64,000 nt of DNA from Ottelia alismoides (lineage: Eukaryota > Streptophyta > Magnoliopsida > Alismatales > Hydrocharitaceae). A program made the position numbers and the translations under genes. The notes beneath the pieces are model-generated. The model saw nothing but the letters and a program-made list of their open reading frames with translations. It ran no database searches and had not been told where the DNA came from. Each line of letters opens with the position of its first letter. Positions within the stretch are counted from its first letter, which is position 1. This document shows positions 23,326 to 35,728 of this stretch, piece by piece. Location: contig JAZKJV010002956.1 of the NCBI GenBank assembly GCA_037367405.1, positions 124,001 to 188,000 on the forward strand. Direction: 5' to 3'.

Positions 23326-25815
23326 AACATGCTTATCTCCCATCTAGCACACAATGTTAGAAAATAATATAAAACACAGTCATGCAAAGTTCCTATTTAA
23401 TAAATAAGTAATCCATTGTAATTTAGAGGCTTAAGGACACATTACATCATCTTAACATGATAATAAGGCTCAACTAATCAAGGCCCAAGGCAAACATGAT
23501 TCTCTGAATTTTAATTTAATCTCAAAAAATAGCATAGATCTAAGTCTATATAATTAAAGACAATAAGAAGACCTTTAAAATGACTTAGATTTCATTCAGT
23601 TTGGTAAAGGATGTAAAAGATTTTAAAATATCAAGTTAGGGCATCATATTAAGAAAAAACACAATACTTAGAATACATCACAGTCCAAAAATCACTGACA
23701 TGCACTAAATAAAAGTCATTGGGTGCTCATAAACCAATAAACCTTGCGCAGGGATAAAAATACAATAATAAAAATGCACGAGGGATTATCTTGCAAATTT
23801 CCCAAAGGGTGCGCATGTTGCGTGCGAGCAGAAGGACCTATCTGTAATATTGGTAAAATACGTTCGAAATTCCTCAAATGTCCCGCGCTCACATGCTCCT
23901 CCTCATGTAGCAGCGCTATGCTCAGGCTACGTTGCATTCTCTAGAGCTTCAGTGGCTAGTTTAGATGCTCGAACGTCTCGATATAATCATTGCTCCCGAT
24001 CCAAGGCTGTAATATAATGGTGGCCATTAGATCAGATCACATGGATTTGATCCAACAATAGTTGTACATCTAGTGAATCCATCTCCTTCGCACAACGCAG
24101 CGACTGGGTGGAGCTCCAGTGAGGTCAAGTTATCTCCTACTCTCTGTGATTAATATCTTGAAGGTCCGAGGAGGTTAGTGCATTCTTAGCGAAAATGCAG
24201 CTGAGGAGATATAACATTGAGGTAGATGAAGCTCTGTGTTGGTGAAGTGAAATTGGAGAATAAGCTCAACATTAGAGCTCTTTTGAAATTTCGACCGATG
24301 AAGCCTCTTCACCCCTCTTGCATGTGTTGGAACACATACGCACGTGGAAAATCTACAAAGATGTAAATGAAGGTGAGATGGAGGCTCTGTTGAGGTGGAG
24401 GAGTATGAGGCTGATTGGTTCTATCCTTATGCCAGAGCTGAGAAAGATTGGATTGTTTACAACAATTGAGAAGTAGAGGGAATATGTGAGGTCATGCACG
24501 AAGAAGTCAAAGGAAGGGTGAAGTTGCTCAAGTGATCAGGTGTCAGTGCGGGTGATTGAGTGTGCGATGATAAATAAGAGTAATAAAATAGGAACAAAGA
24601 AACAAAAGTGAATAAGTTTACATAGTGGAAGAGGGGAGGAAGGGGATTACAATCTAGGAATGAACTAGGAGGTGGATAAGGGCTTGGTTCTTAGGAAATG
24701 GATCCTCTCTCGTTGCTTAACTATATAGGCTATGTATATAGAATCTGACAGCTCTAGTGATGGCCACAACACGGTGAAGTATTGTTGTGGTTCACTCCAA
24801 AGTCAAGTCCCTTCTTCGCTCACTAACTGGCCGGCTCACTATTACAGATCGAAAGATTGGCTCGGGGGATCACTCTTGTAAAGGAGGATGGGGTCAAATC
24901 GTAATGGAGAAGAGGTATAGAAAGTGTACTAGGGGATGGTTCAAGGAGATTGTCGTGGGGGTATCACCGCCCCTCTATTGAATGATAGTTGGACAAGTGT
25001 GAGGGACATATTGCACAAGAAGAAGGGGGTAGTTAATTCTACGATGGGGAGCAGTTTATTGCGAGGAGGATAACCTACAACTTGGAGGAAATGGCGAGAA
25101 GGTGGCTAGTTCGTGCATTTTAACGAAGAGGAGAGTGTAGGTTGGAGGTTGACGAAGCAACACAACAATTGGATTTTTGGATAAGATGGTCAAAAGGGAG
25201 GTCGATTAGAGGGATGAGATTTCTCTGATCATATCGGATTGGATGTCTATGAAGCGAGTACTGATGGATGACAATCATATACTGTGAGTGGATCCAACAA
25301 CTGATATGTGACGTGGAAGAGGATGAATGGTTGAGCTATCTGTCTCAACCTGAGGGAGCAATATGGCATAATAAAAATATAGAGAATAAAAAAATAAAGG
25401 AAAATAAAAAAAAAATTTATAGATGTCAAATGAAACAGTGTTGAACATTAAAGTTGTAGATCTTTTTTAGATATACAAGCTTTATGTTGAACAAAAAGTC
25501 AAATTAGGTCATATATACATAGTTATATTTTTTAAGTATTTTTAAAGATTAAAATAATTATTTTTAATTTCTTTTCATATTTATCCATATTTTAATTTAT
25601 ATTTAACTTTAAAACATATTTACAACATTAATATAATTTTCTAGGTCTTTTGATATTTATAGAGTATAGAAAATAATTACATGATAAAAGAATAATTTAT
25701 ATACATTAATTAGGGTTAATTGTATAGATGGTGTCATATTATAATTAATGTTAATTAGGATGGTTTAATTAAAAGGGATAATAAATAATAATTGTGGTTA
25801 TAAATCATGGATTTA
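23325..25815 (-). repeat. Ty3/gypsy LTR F
   Basis: Second minus-strand LTR in a row. On the minus strand it starts TAAATCC at 25815 (the consensus TG is mutated), directly after a good PPT. The end block AAGGCCCAAGGCAAACATG near 23475 places the end at about 23325. The GC-rich island lies at about 23990-25250. About 2.5 kb long. Frames at 23716-23944 and 24787-24981 lie in the GC-rich part and are not genes. Confidence 0.6.
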
Positions 25816-25850
25816 TCTCCCCCTATTCTTAAACCATGGTCGTCCTCGAG
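25816..25850 (-). other. Polypurine tract next to LTR F
   Basis: Minus strand: CTCGAGGACGACCATGG, then TTTAAGAATAGGGGGAGA, ending exactly at the LTR start. This is the best preserved PPT of the gypsy family here, and it helped to place the LTR starts of A, C, E and G. Confidence 0.65.
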
Positions 25851-26240
25851 CAAACAAAGAATGAAATATGTCGTATTAAACCATGATTGTGCACGCGAAT
25901 ATTCAAGACATGATTCATTAAAAAAATTTGATTTTAATTATCCTAAACTTCTTAGCAGAACCAATCTCTAGTCTGATGGAATCCAACTTTGCTAATGGTT
26001 AGACTTTGTTTGCATCCATATAGCATAAGTATATGATATTATGTCTGAACTACATTTATGATAATCGAGCCAAAATGTCACTCAAAGTCCCAGTCTTACA
26101 GAATCTCATTAGAACCCATCCCTTAACACTAGGGAATAAAATCATTGATTGTATTCAATCCACCATCTCTTTAGCTGTCATAAATAAAAGTGAAGGTGAA
26201 AGCTCAGATGATATAGTGCTATTGAACACTACATTTCATG
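25851..26240 (-). other. 3' UTR stump of gypsy element F
   Basis: About 400 bp of AT-rich, non-coding sequence between the PPT of F and the end of LTR G. The frame 26033-26395 (120 codons) runs across the junction with LTR G, has no family motif and is regarded as spurious. Confidence 0.4.
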
Positions 26241-29200
26241 TTTTATTTTATTTAATTTATCACATTGTAAAACAGTTGCCACAACCCATAAAAGCATCAA
26301 ACGGAAATTATTCTAAACAATTCCTTAGTCTAATGAAAATAAAGTTACCAATGCCAACAACAGAACTAATTTTGCCAGTTTATTTACTTATATAGCATAC
26401 AAGATCGAACTCACAGAGGTTAAAAAATCACGAGTGTTATTAAAATCAAAGACAAAATAAATAAAGAAATGAAGGAATCCCTAAGCAAACTAATCTTGTT
26501 TTTTGTGGATTTTTTACCTTTTTTAAAATTTTTTTACTATTTTTTTAAAATTTTTTGGGTATTTTGGTTTTGCATTTTTTTGTTTTTATGTATTTTAGCC
26601 TTTTTATATTCGAAAAGAAAGTAAAAAAAAATAGATAAAAGAAAGGAACGCGAGTTCTTTTTAAATATATAAAAAGTATAGAAAAACTAAATATAAAAGA
26701 GTTTGGAATGGAAATTTTTTCTACTACTTTTAAAAATAAAGGAAAACAAAAATAAATAAAAGAAATAATAGAAAAGTAATGAAAAGAATTTTTTGAGTTT
26801 TTAAAACATGAAATAAAATCAAACTTTAGGAAATTGGGCATAAATAGAAAGATGGAATTTTAAATTTTCCAAAAGCATTTTGATGACATTTCTGGGATTT
26901 TCGATATAATTTTTTTGGAAAAAAATAAGTTTTTAGACTATTTCTATTTTTTGAGTTTATTATGAATTAGCAATTGAAATTTATATAAAAAAAAAAACCA
27001 ATAAAAAACACACATACACCCAATTTTTGTTAGAATTTTTCAAAATGTTTTTCTTATTTTTATTGATTTTATACCGGAAACAAGAACTATTTTTATGGAC
27101 TTTGAATATGAAAAATAATAAAAATAATTCAAATGTGAAATAAAAATTAGAGAGGACAGAAGGGATTTGCAAGAGTAAACATGAATATGGGTTTTTTATT
27201 GATTGTTTGCTATTTACTAATTGAAATTACCATGCAAGATAAAAGACTGAAGAACATGGGCCAAGTGTAAAGAAGAGTCATTTGTTGACCAAATAAATAA
27301 CAAATTAAAGAATTCATGACAAAAATGCAATTTTTCCAACCTAAGCATATGCCAGTGCACAAGAGATGCATTAGACATAACGTTTATGTGAATACCTAAG
27401 TTCAAGGGGACAAAATAATAGCCAATAAATGTGAGGTTTTTATTGCAATTTGTCTACAAAGTCACGTGCGATGCCCACATATCAGTTCAAATAAGACTAA
27501 AATGAAAATAAAATAAACAACATGGTAAAATGCACAAATGTTCAATGAAGCACAGTTTAACACGTGTCCCAAGAGGTACTTATTAGTAAATGAGATTAAA
27601 AGGTATGGTTGGTGTGCTATTTTTTTACGAGTCTATGTGGTTGATTCATCGACGACAATGCATTTTAGCTCCAATGGAACAACAAAGAAGCAGGAAGATA
27701 TGAAAGGTTGAGATGTGTGACTCGATCTGATCAGTCGATTTGAATTTGGGTGCATAATAATGTCAAGTATGAGATATGGAGTTGAAGTTCTCAATACGAC
27801 ATCGCTGGAGATTCCAGGATGAATAGGTTTGAATGGAGGGTCCATTGAGCTTCAATCAAGAAAATCTCGCTTGTTATAAGTATGAAACACCTTGTAATGG
27901 TTGCCGTGGTTTTCTATGAATCTCCTCTATTGATTCGTTGGCTCCAAGGTATTCAATGATGGCTTGAGGAAGATCTGGAGGTCGAAAGGTTTACAGCTCC
28001 ATGTGTACCTCCAAGTCCTACTCCTCTCTCACTAATTAGATCATGTGATCTTCAATAAGTTATTTGCACAGAGGCGGATCTCCGACCCACATTATTAGGT
28101 GAAAATGAACAAGAATTGTGGTGGATGGTCGAATCCGACAGTTGGTTATCGAAATTGAGTCGATGGTCGAGACCACGACTGATATAAGGTTCATGTTGCA
28201 TGAGATGATGAAGAACAGTGCGGTGGTGTTGATGGTCAGGTCGAACTTCTGTGAATATGAGCATATAGCTTCGATCTTGCAGATCGGAGCTCAGATGAAC
28301 ATGGATATGATCATGCTAACTAAAGAAAAATAGATGCACAATTGAAACCAAAAAAATATTAAAGGAAATGCTACCTAGAACAACTACGGTGCAGGAATTT
28401 GAGTTAACGTTTTGGATCAATGCATGAGGTGAAGAAGCGGGACATGGCAACGAAGCACTGGCCACATACTAGATCGTCTTCTCCAACTTTCTCTCGTACT
28501 ATTAGATGAAGGATTCTACGCACTGTCATAGCCTAGACATCCAGCTACCACCTTCAGGCGAAAAAGTGCATGGATAATCGATCACCCGAGCATGGTGGTA
28601 ATATGAGTCTATGAGTAGACATAAATCCAAAGAGATTTGAAATTCAAAGTATATGTGAACTGATAAGTGAAAGTTGGAGACAATAATCCAACTATGGCTA
28701 TGGATGTTAAGGCTAACAACTTGGAGAAGAAAGAGAGCACAGTTAGGTGGCATATTTAACGAAAAAATTTGTAGAAGAGTCGTTGGCGAGCGAAAAATGT
28801 GGGCGGAGCTCTTGCTTGAGGAGTTGGCATGGGTCAATAGACCCGTTCTCAACAAATTAAGCCAGACAAGTAATAAGACAAGAAACGCTACATGATACAA
28901 AAGGGTGAAATTATGAGAAATAAATGAAAATAAAATAAAAAATAAAATAAAGAATAAAAAAACCTTGTAAATAAAAAATGTTAATGATTAAATTATCCTA
29001 TTTATGATGATTTTGTATGAATTAATAAGTTATGTACATAGGTAAAAATAAATGAGATAATTTCTTTATAGGAATATATACATATATATACAACACAGAA
29101 TTTTTAATACATTTTTTACAACTATATTTATATATATTTAATAAATTATTATTTTCAATAATTTACAAGTATTTTAATGATATTTTTACTTATTTTTACG

Positions 29201-29400
29201 AATTAATTTATTAGGATAAACAAATAGGTTTATTTACAATATACATAGTGATAAAGTACAATATTTACATGATATAAGTTTTTCATAATGTGGTTTATAT
29301 TTATATATTATATAAGTTAAATGCAATATATAAAAATAGTAAAAAATATAATTTATAGAAAAATACAGGAAAAATACATACATATATATATATATATATA
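26240..29400 (-). repeat. Ty3/gypsy 3' LTR G of element B (left part)
   Basis: LTR end block near 26380 (ACAAGATCGAACTCACAGAGG) gives an end at about 26240. The part 26460-27200 is very T/A-rich; the GC-richer island runs about 27640-28560. The LTR is cut at 29400 by a copia solo LTR and resumes at 31934. No gene: frames at 26545-27405, 27633-28333 and 28526-28900 are low-complexity or antisense shadows of the island. Confidence 0.65.
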
Positions 29401-29897
29401 TGAAGGATATTGACTATCCTAAAGCGCATCACAGAAGCGTGATCGTCGTATCGAATACGACGTAGAACGACTATTCGCACTAGTTGTTCTGTGCAGCGGA
29501 ATTTAAAAAAAATCATGTGATGAAACCACAAGATCCAAGAATGATTATTGGATCGTTTCATCAATAACCACAACAAGTATAAAGGAATACATCTTGAAGC
29601 GTAGTTGATCGAGTCACTAGGAGAAGAGACCTCCCGTCTCAAGTCCGATCGTCGGAGAGATTGCTTGCAAGCACGGGGATTACCCGCGTATTCCTCGCAA
29701 TCCAACAAGATGATCGAAGCACGGTTTCTCCTGATCTCGTCGTACGAGATCGAACGTCTCCTTCGTGAGTGTAGCACTCCAAGATGACGGAGAACCGAAG
29801 AACGTCGAAGCGGCAACATGGTGGCGAAAGCGTCGACGAGCCTCTCCTCTAGGGTTTGGTGGACGGCACCAAGAAGAGGGAGAGAGGGTTGGCGTGT

Positions 29898-29900
<3 letters not shown>

Positions 29901-29930
<30 letters not shown>
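29901..29930. repeat. (AG)n microsatellite in copia LTR
   Basis: About 30 bp of AG repeats inside the solo LTR, in the leader side after the TATA box. On the transcribed strand this is a CT-rich leader, also seen at 56530-56560 and 63250-63305. Confidence 0.8.
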
Positions 29931-29934
<4 letters not shown>

Positions 29935-29974
29935 TCCAATATTGCATAGCCTTAGAAAGCATGGTATGCCTCTC

Positions 29975-29982
29975 TATTTATA
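29975..29982 (-). promoter_or_regulatory. TATA box of copia solo LTR
   Basis: TATAAATA on the minus strand, preceded in element sense by the conserved GGATCCCAAAACCC and followed by the CT-rich leader. Same LTR position as in the other copies. Confidence 0.6.
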
Positions 29983-31933
29983 GGGTTTTGGGATCCATGT
30001 ATCTCAATCCATGGGACATATAAAATAAATGGATGAGATTTATTTATATTCCATCCAATGCCAGGATTGTTGTTGGTAAAAAACCAACAAATCATGATTC
30101 CATTTAGATCAAATATATTTGACAAAATCAAATATAAATCAACCTGAATTACATCATCCAAATAAGGAGAGAAAATACATGGACATTGCATCTCCCATGT
30201 ATATTCAAGGTGGACAGCCATCCATTCCAAATAGGACATGGGTGCCGCCCACTTGATTCCTAATGGAGGCAATCTCATGAGATTTCATGAGATAGCATAT
30301 CTCCATGGAAATCTCTCATTATTTATTTCCAACAATTTTGTTGTAATATATTCTTCAAAAATAATTCACAATTAATTTTGAGAATATTGCAACGTTGCCA
30401 TTGAAAAATTGCGAATCACATTCACAACCCAAAACAACATATAATTTACATTATCTATTAATTACACAATGTTTATCCAATACACATAATAATTAATCAA
30501 CAAATATAAATTATAATTAACTCTCTCTAATACATTATAAATCACATTTATAATATATTATGAATAATTGGATATCTTTATCCACATTATTCTTATCCAT
30601 AATATTTAAATCACATTTAATTATATTGGATAATTTCTACACACATCAAAATGATTAAATCACATTTAATCATTGTTTCTTCATTGCTTGGATCTATGGA
30701 ATTATTCTTGAACCCTTCAAGATAATGCGATTTCTCTGCAGATACTTGAAGATAAGGACAGGGCGATGTATTGTTCCACGAATAGTGACTTGGATGTTGA
30801 GATCATATCTCAAATCCAGATCCCATGGACCTCCCACTGATGCTTGATCAAATCAAGACCGTAGACCTAATCTTCTCATTGCATCTGAATCTCATTCATA
30901 TCAATGTCCAGTTCATGGACTATGATTAGGTCACTTCTCTAATGAGAGGAGTCACTAAAATCCAGACCTGTTTCATCACTCCCTCGGAATGGAAGCGTCA
31001 TGGTTATACAATCATTCATGATCACATCATTCTCAGGTATTCCTAATACCTGTACATCCTGCATACGGGAAGATCTATGATCATTCTAAAGATAAAGATC
31101 ATTTTTACATTGTCATCTTCAGGGTTTGATCATTAAGTTTCTCAATCTTGGTCACTGCGATATGGTATAGATCATATGCTTTCCCAAAGCATATATCTTA
31201 CCTTCAAATTCATGTCATGCTTCCAAAGCATGACGACCATGCATGGAATTTGATCAGTCCCAATACCTTATGAGTGAGCTCATGTCTCCTGGTTCATAAG
31301 TGAACCTGTATGATCCGTTTGAGAGATCATATTACTCATATGTCCTTACATGCACACCAGCTCGCCGGTGTATAGACCTTGGTTAGGTCATCAACCTATT
31401 GGTCTGCCAAATGTACACACTCAGACATATAGCAACACATTTGTCTCCGGTCAGAGGATGCATGCCTATGCTATGATAGTATTCAACATAGGTCTTTGGT
31501 TATCTCGATCTCGCTCAGTCAACCCATTGACTCAACTAACCTGACACCTCCGAATCACTATTCCCATATAGATGACCTGCATCAAGAGGTCAGACAGATA
31601 TCAGCCATTTTAGAAAGGATTGCCATCTCCTACTCAGACTGGAGATCATTACTTAACAATCATTTGATGATGCTTGATGAGTCCTCTATCTAACTCCTTA
31701 GATATTCATCCAAGCATCATTCTCTATGATTCATTCAATGAATCAACAACTGTATGATCATCAAGATGCCCATGGTACATAATCCTTATTGAACAGAGGG
31801 ACCTTATAGTGCATTCATTCATTCAATCTCAGAAAAGGGAGTGAAAGAATAATCAATAACTTTCATTGATAATTTATTTATTACAATAACATTTATTGTA
31901 GGAATGGTTCGCCCGGGGCTCACATTGCTAACA

Positions 31934-32323
31934 ATACAAATAATATACAATCATACCAAAAATGTCACATTTCACATCTTAAATTCAATTTTTATGAAGT
32001 CACTTTCATTTTAAATATTCATTAATTCTTTGTATAATAAAAGTGAGTTTTCTTAATGTTTAGTCTTTAAAGAATGTATTGATCTGACAAGTTGAGCTTT
32101 GTAGCTTTTCCGAAGTGTTGTTATTTACATACTGTGCAATGATTCATCTTACAATTATTTTTAATATTGAAAACATAATTTTATGTACAAGTTCCAAGAA
32201 GAAATTATTTTTATTTTGAGTGAGTTTGGTGATAAATAAAAATGTATATAATATGTAATATATACAGTAGTACACAAGTAAATAATATACACATGTGTGG
32301 GTTATTATTGTATTTAGGCATTA
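31934..32323 (-). repeat. Ty3/gypsy LTR G of element B (right part)
   Basis: The first about 390 bp of LTR G, separated from the rest by the copia solo LTR. It starts TAATGCC on the minus strand at 32323 (TG mutated to TA), directly after the PPT. Confidence 0.6.
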
Positions 32324-32350
32324 TCTCCCCCTACCTTATTCATGGTCGAT
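32324..32350 (-). other. Polypurine tract of element B
   Basis: Minus strand: CGACCATGAATAAGG, then TAGGGGGAGA next to the LTR start. Same arrangement as at 25816-25850. Confidence 0.6.
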
Positions 32351-33849
32351 TAGGTCAAGTATTGCCATAATCCTGGAGGCAATGTCAGCCTGTATCTATT
32401 TCATATATACATTGTTTGATTTTCTTTTCTTTTTCTTTCATTATTTATTTTTTTAAGTTAAAATAGTGATAAATATACAATATTTACACAAGAGTGAGTA
32501 TTAGTAAATGGAGACATTTATTGATATTTTACAAGTGTTTTATAAGGTATTTTAGCTATAATCAATGCATAAATATGTTGAAATGCAGTTTCATCATCCC
32601 TGTATGCTTTACCTTTGCTAAACCTTTAACAAACACTTATTTAAAGAATACGTGTCTAAAAGTAAAAGAAAAAGAATAACGGAAAAAAAACTTAGATCAA
32701 TTTTCATTATTAAACATATATTCATAAAATCAAAGTATGGAGCTCAATCTGAATTTGGATTATCGGTTTAGAGGAAGCTTATTGGGAATAGTATATAAGA
32801 CTCAATAACCCTCAAAATTCACAATTCTATTTTCAAGTCGCCTCAATTGTTAGGTTCGAACAACTCTACATATGCAAACTCATGCGACTACGAATCTTTA
32901 CTTGCACTGTCTACGTGAAATATAGCTCCCTGTTTTAGAAATGACAAAGCAACAACAACCCCTAACAAGGTAACTCTGATTCTCTGGTCCAGCTACTCTT
33001 TCCTCAAGGTATAGGGTATTCCCTTCTAAGTTCAAGTAAAACACCTCAAAAAGTGAAGGTGGAGAAGAGAATGGACCGTGGCTAGTGTAGCCACATATCA
33101 TTGGACTTTGACCAGTGTAGCCAAGTTTAGGGATGGAGGATTCCTTGATATAAGACTGTGAGGCATATTCCTTGCTTGTGAGATATTTTTTATTTTTTTT
33201 AAATATACAAAGGTTCATCATGTATATATAAAGTTTTTCTTCTTGAACCAGTAAACTATCCATCATTTGAAGCTTTATTATAACCCAGAACACCCCTTCA
33301 TTAAACGTCAAGATCACTAGACTAGGTTGAGGTACAGTGGTCACTTATTGTCACTACGAATTTTTCCACACGAATGTTTCGCTATACTAAAGGATTCTAC
33401 CTCCAAACCACCTCATCCGTGTCGAGCTACTTATAGAGTGCCACTCCAAGTTAAGTCAATGTATAAAAGGGTCATGCGTGTCTTGTTAAATATTCTACTA
33501 AGACCAATGACATGTGAACATTAATATATACAAAATAGTCCTAACTCCAGTTCCTATAATGCTCTGGATTAAATTCTTAACCAAGGTGCATTCTTCGATT
33601 TTATTTTATAATAGATTAAATGTCAATATAATTATGAAAACTGTACATGTAAATGAAAGAAATATATACAAAATATTTTTGGACGAAAAATAAAATAAAA
33701 TAACAATCTTTTTGAATGATTTTCGAGTTTTTTTGTATTTTTTTTCAGATTTTAAATATTTTGAGTTTTTTAAAGAAAAAAAAGTTAGTGGATTGAATGT
33801 ATTTTCAAGGGTTTTATACAAGTAAAAATACAAAGATTAAACAGGTTTT

Positions 33850-34350
33850 ATACGAGATTTTATTTTACAAAAGTATTTTATATACATTTTTTAAAAACAT
33901 AATTTGTAAAAGGATTTTATATACAACAATGAATTTTATTTACAGAAAGTGAAGTGATTAAGGCTTTTTATAAACACATGGATTTTACAACAAACAATTG
34001 CATCCCATACTTATGCCCCACATGACAAAATAATTTTATAAAATTTTGCTAACTTTTTCAAATCATTTACAACATATTTTACAAATAATTTTACAAAAAA
34101 AGGCCTTTGCAAACATTTTGTTTTGAAATATTATACAAATATTTCGTACAATAAACAAATTTTTGATACAAAATAACTTACAAATAATTTACAAAAAAAT
34201 ATTCTTACAATCTATTTTATAATAATTTTACAACAAATTTGACAAACATTTTTTAAATAGTTTTACAAATGGTTTTACAAAATATTTTTTGCAAACAATT
34301 TTACAACATAATTTTGCAAATCGTTTTTCAAGATATTTTTTATAAGAAAT
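33850..34350. repeat. Degenerate TTTTACAAA-type array
   Basis: About 500 bp in which variants of ATTTTACAA recur at short irregular intervals (for example near 33867, 33985, 34095, 34203, 34226, 34263, 34275, 34303). Period is not exact. It lies within the 3' UTR of element B and looks like expansion of a short A/T-rich motif. Confidence 0.5.
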
Positions 34351-34399
34351 AGCCATATTATTAACAAACAAAAGTACGAGTTATGGCTAATGGATATAT

Positions 34400-34920
34400 A
34401 TACAATATTTACGACACCCCTCTATACTTAGCTCAAACTATGTCTTCATAGTGAATAAAGTGTAACAAAGGTAGACATAACTCATGCTAAGTATAGAAAT
34501 GGGAAAGGAATACTTTGCTACAATGACTCAAAGAATGAAAAGATGCGAAGAGAAGTTGGTGATCCCTCCTATTCATAGGATCAAATAACCCTATTTATAG
34601 AAGACTGAACAAACACGGACAACCTGAGGAAAAGAATGTACAAACTAAACGATTTGACATGTCCTCCCCTTTACTTAGGGTAAATTATCCCTAAGTATAG
34701 AAAAATAATATCAACAAGTTGAACGACATGTGAGGGAACATAAGAAATAAAAAGAAATAAAAATTCAAAAGAAGAAGAAATGAATGACATCACTCCCCAA
34801 CACTTAGGGTAAAGAATCCCTAAGTACAAGCAATAATATAAGTAACAAATTAAACAAAATGGAAAAAATAACGTCATTCACCACCCATTATACATAGGAT
34901 AAAGTACATCCTAAGTATAG
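34400..34920 (-). repeat. Tandem hairpin + G-run modules, element B
   Basis: Stem-loops: TACTTAGGG (34672-34680) with CCCTAAGTA (34689-34697); ACTTAGGG (34802-34809) with CCCTAAGT (34818-34825); and TACATAGGAT (34891-34900) with ATCCTAAGTA (34907-34916), 9 of 10 paired. Each has a short C-rich run beside it (GGGG-type purines in element sense). A looser module begins near 34415. Confidence 0.75.
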
Positions 34921-34949
34921 CACACATACATGGAAAAGAGGTGAATAAT

Positions 34950-35728
34950 AAACACAGAAGAAGAAAGAATAAAAAATGAAGGATATACACAATGGAATAT
35001 CAAATCATGTATCAGATGCAAAGGATGTGAAAGAATCATCATCTGGTACCATCTAATGGAATCAGCCACGAACATGAATGCATCATAATCTAGATATGGC
35101 TTCAGCAACTGTCCGTTAACAACAAATGGTTGTGTGTTAAATGACAACCCATATACGACAATACTACCATTGTCACACAACTCTAACAATGAAAACTCTT
35201 GGTCATTTGCTTTTGAGCTTGTAGGGGAACAACATCAATTTCTCATCAAACAACCATACTTTTTGATCATGGGAGAAAATTTTTCTTGTGATGTGCCAAT
35301 CATGCCAATGCTTTACTTTTTCTTATACATGAGTGAATTGTCATAGGTGAAATCTCGAAATTGTAGTAATATATTCAAATACACTTTATGACTATTGTCT
35401 ACTTTCTCATAGTCCAAATTGCAAACACGGAGTGGCCATAACAATTTATGAATGAACTAAAATTGCAAATGGCAAGGCTTTCCTTAAACTAGTCTATAGG
35501 TATACATGCCCAATGGAAACTTGTAAGCCATTCTATAAGCCCATAGAACTGAGTCAATCATCTGGAACCAGTTCTTCCTATCTAGACTTACAAGTTATTG
35601 AAGTATCATCTTGATCTCCATATTTGAAATTTCAACCAATCCATTAGTCTGTATGTTGTAAGGAGATGCAACTCTATGCTCAATGGCATACTCCTTCACA
35701 AGCATTTTGACCTCTCTATTGATGAAAT
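34950..35728 (-). pseudogene. Ty3/gypsy integrase of element B, C-terminal part
   Basis: Minus strand from 35728: DFINREVKMLVKEYAIEHRV, then SNMEIKMIL, KNWFQMIDSVLWAYRMAYKFP near 35560-35510, and PFVVNGQLLKPYLDY near 35110. The catalytic Glu is expected near the EISNMEIK segment (about 35625). It aligns with element A integrase but is diverged. Several in-frame stops. The upstream half lies beyond the copia solo LTR at 36713-37100, so the insertion split the integrase core. Confidence 0.75.

Larger units (their letters stand above)
29401..31933 (-). repeat. Ty1/copia solo LTR, complete
   Basis: Complete minus-strand LTR of 2533 bp. Its ends, read on the plus strand, are TGAAGGATAT (29401) and TTGCTAACA (31933), i.e. 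TG...CA in element sense. Flanking 5-mers are ATATA (29396-29400) and ATACA (31934-31938), a probable target duplication with one mismatch. No PBS or internal sequence lies beside it, so recombination between two LTRs has removed the body. It splits gypsy LTR G. Its leader side resembles the truncated LTR at 62428-63781 more than that at 54508. The frame 29301-29939 (212 codons) is LTR sequence and not a gene. Confidence 0.88.
32351..34950 (-). other. 3' UTR of gypsy element B
   Basis: About 2.6 kb of non-coding sequence between integrase and PPT, longer than in A and E. The stretch 32900-33200 carries GTGTAGCCA twice, as does A near 6770-6810 (AGTGTAGTCA, AGTGTAGCCG), which ties the two together. 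It holds an AT-rich degenerate array (33850-34350) and the hairpin modules (34400-34920). Frames 32898-33344, 33606-33833 and 34671-34877 have no domain. Confidence 0.6.

Noticed and set aside
26033..26395. 120-codon plus-strand frame that could be a small host gene
   Set aside because: Spans the join between the 3' UTR stump of F and LTR G and has no recognisable domain.
29301..29939. 212-codon frame
   Set aside because: Runs from gypsy sequence into the copia solo LTR; the frame is LTR leader sequence with an (AG)n repeat.
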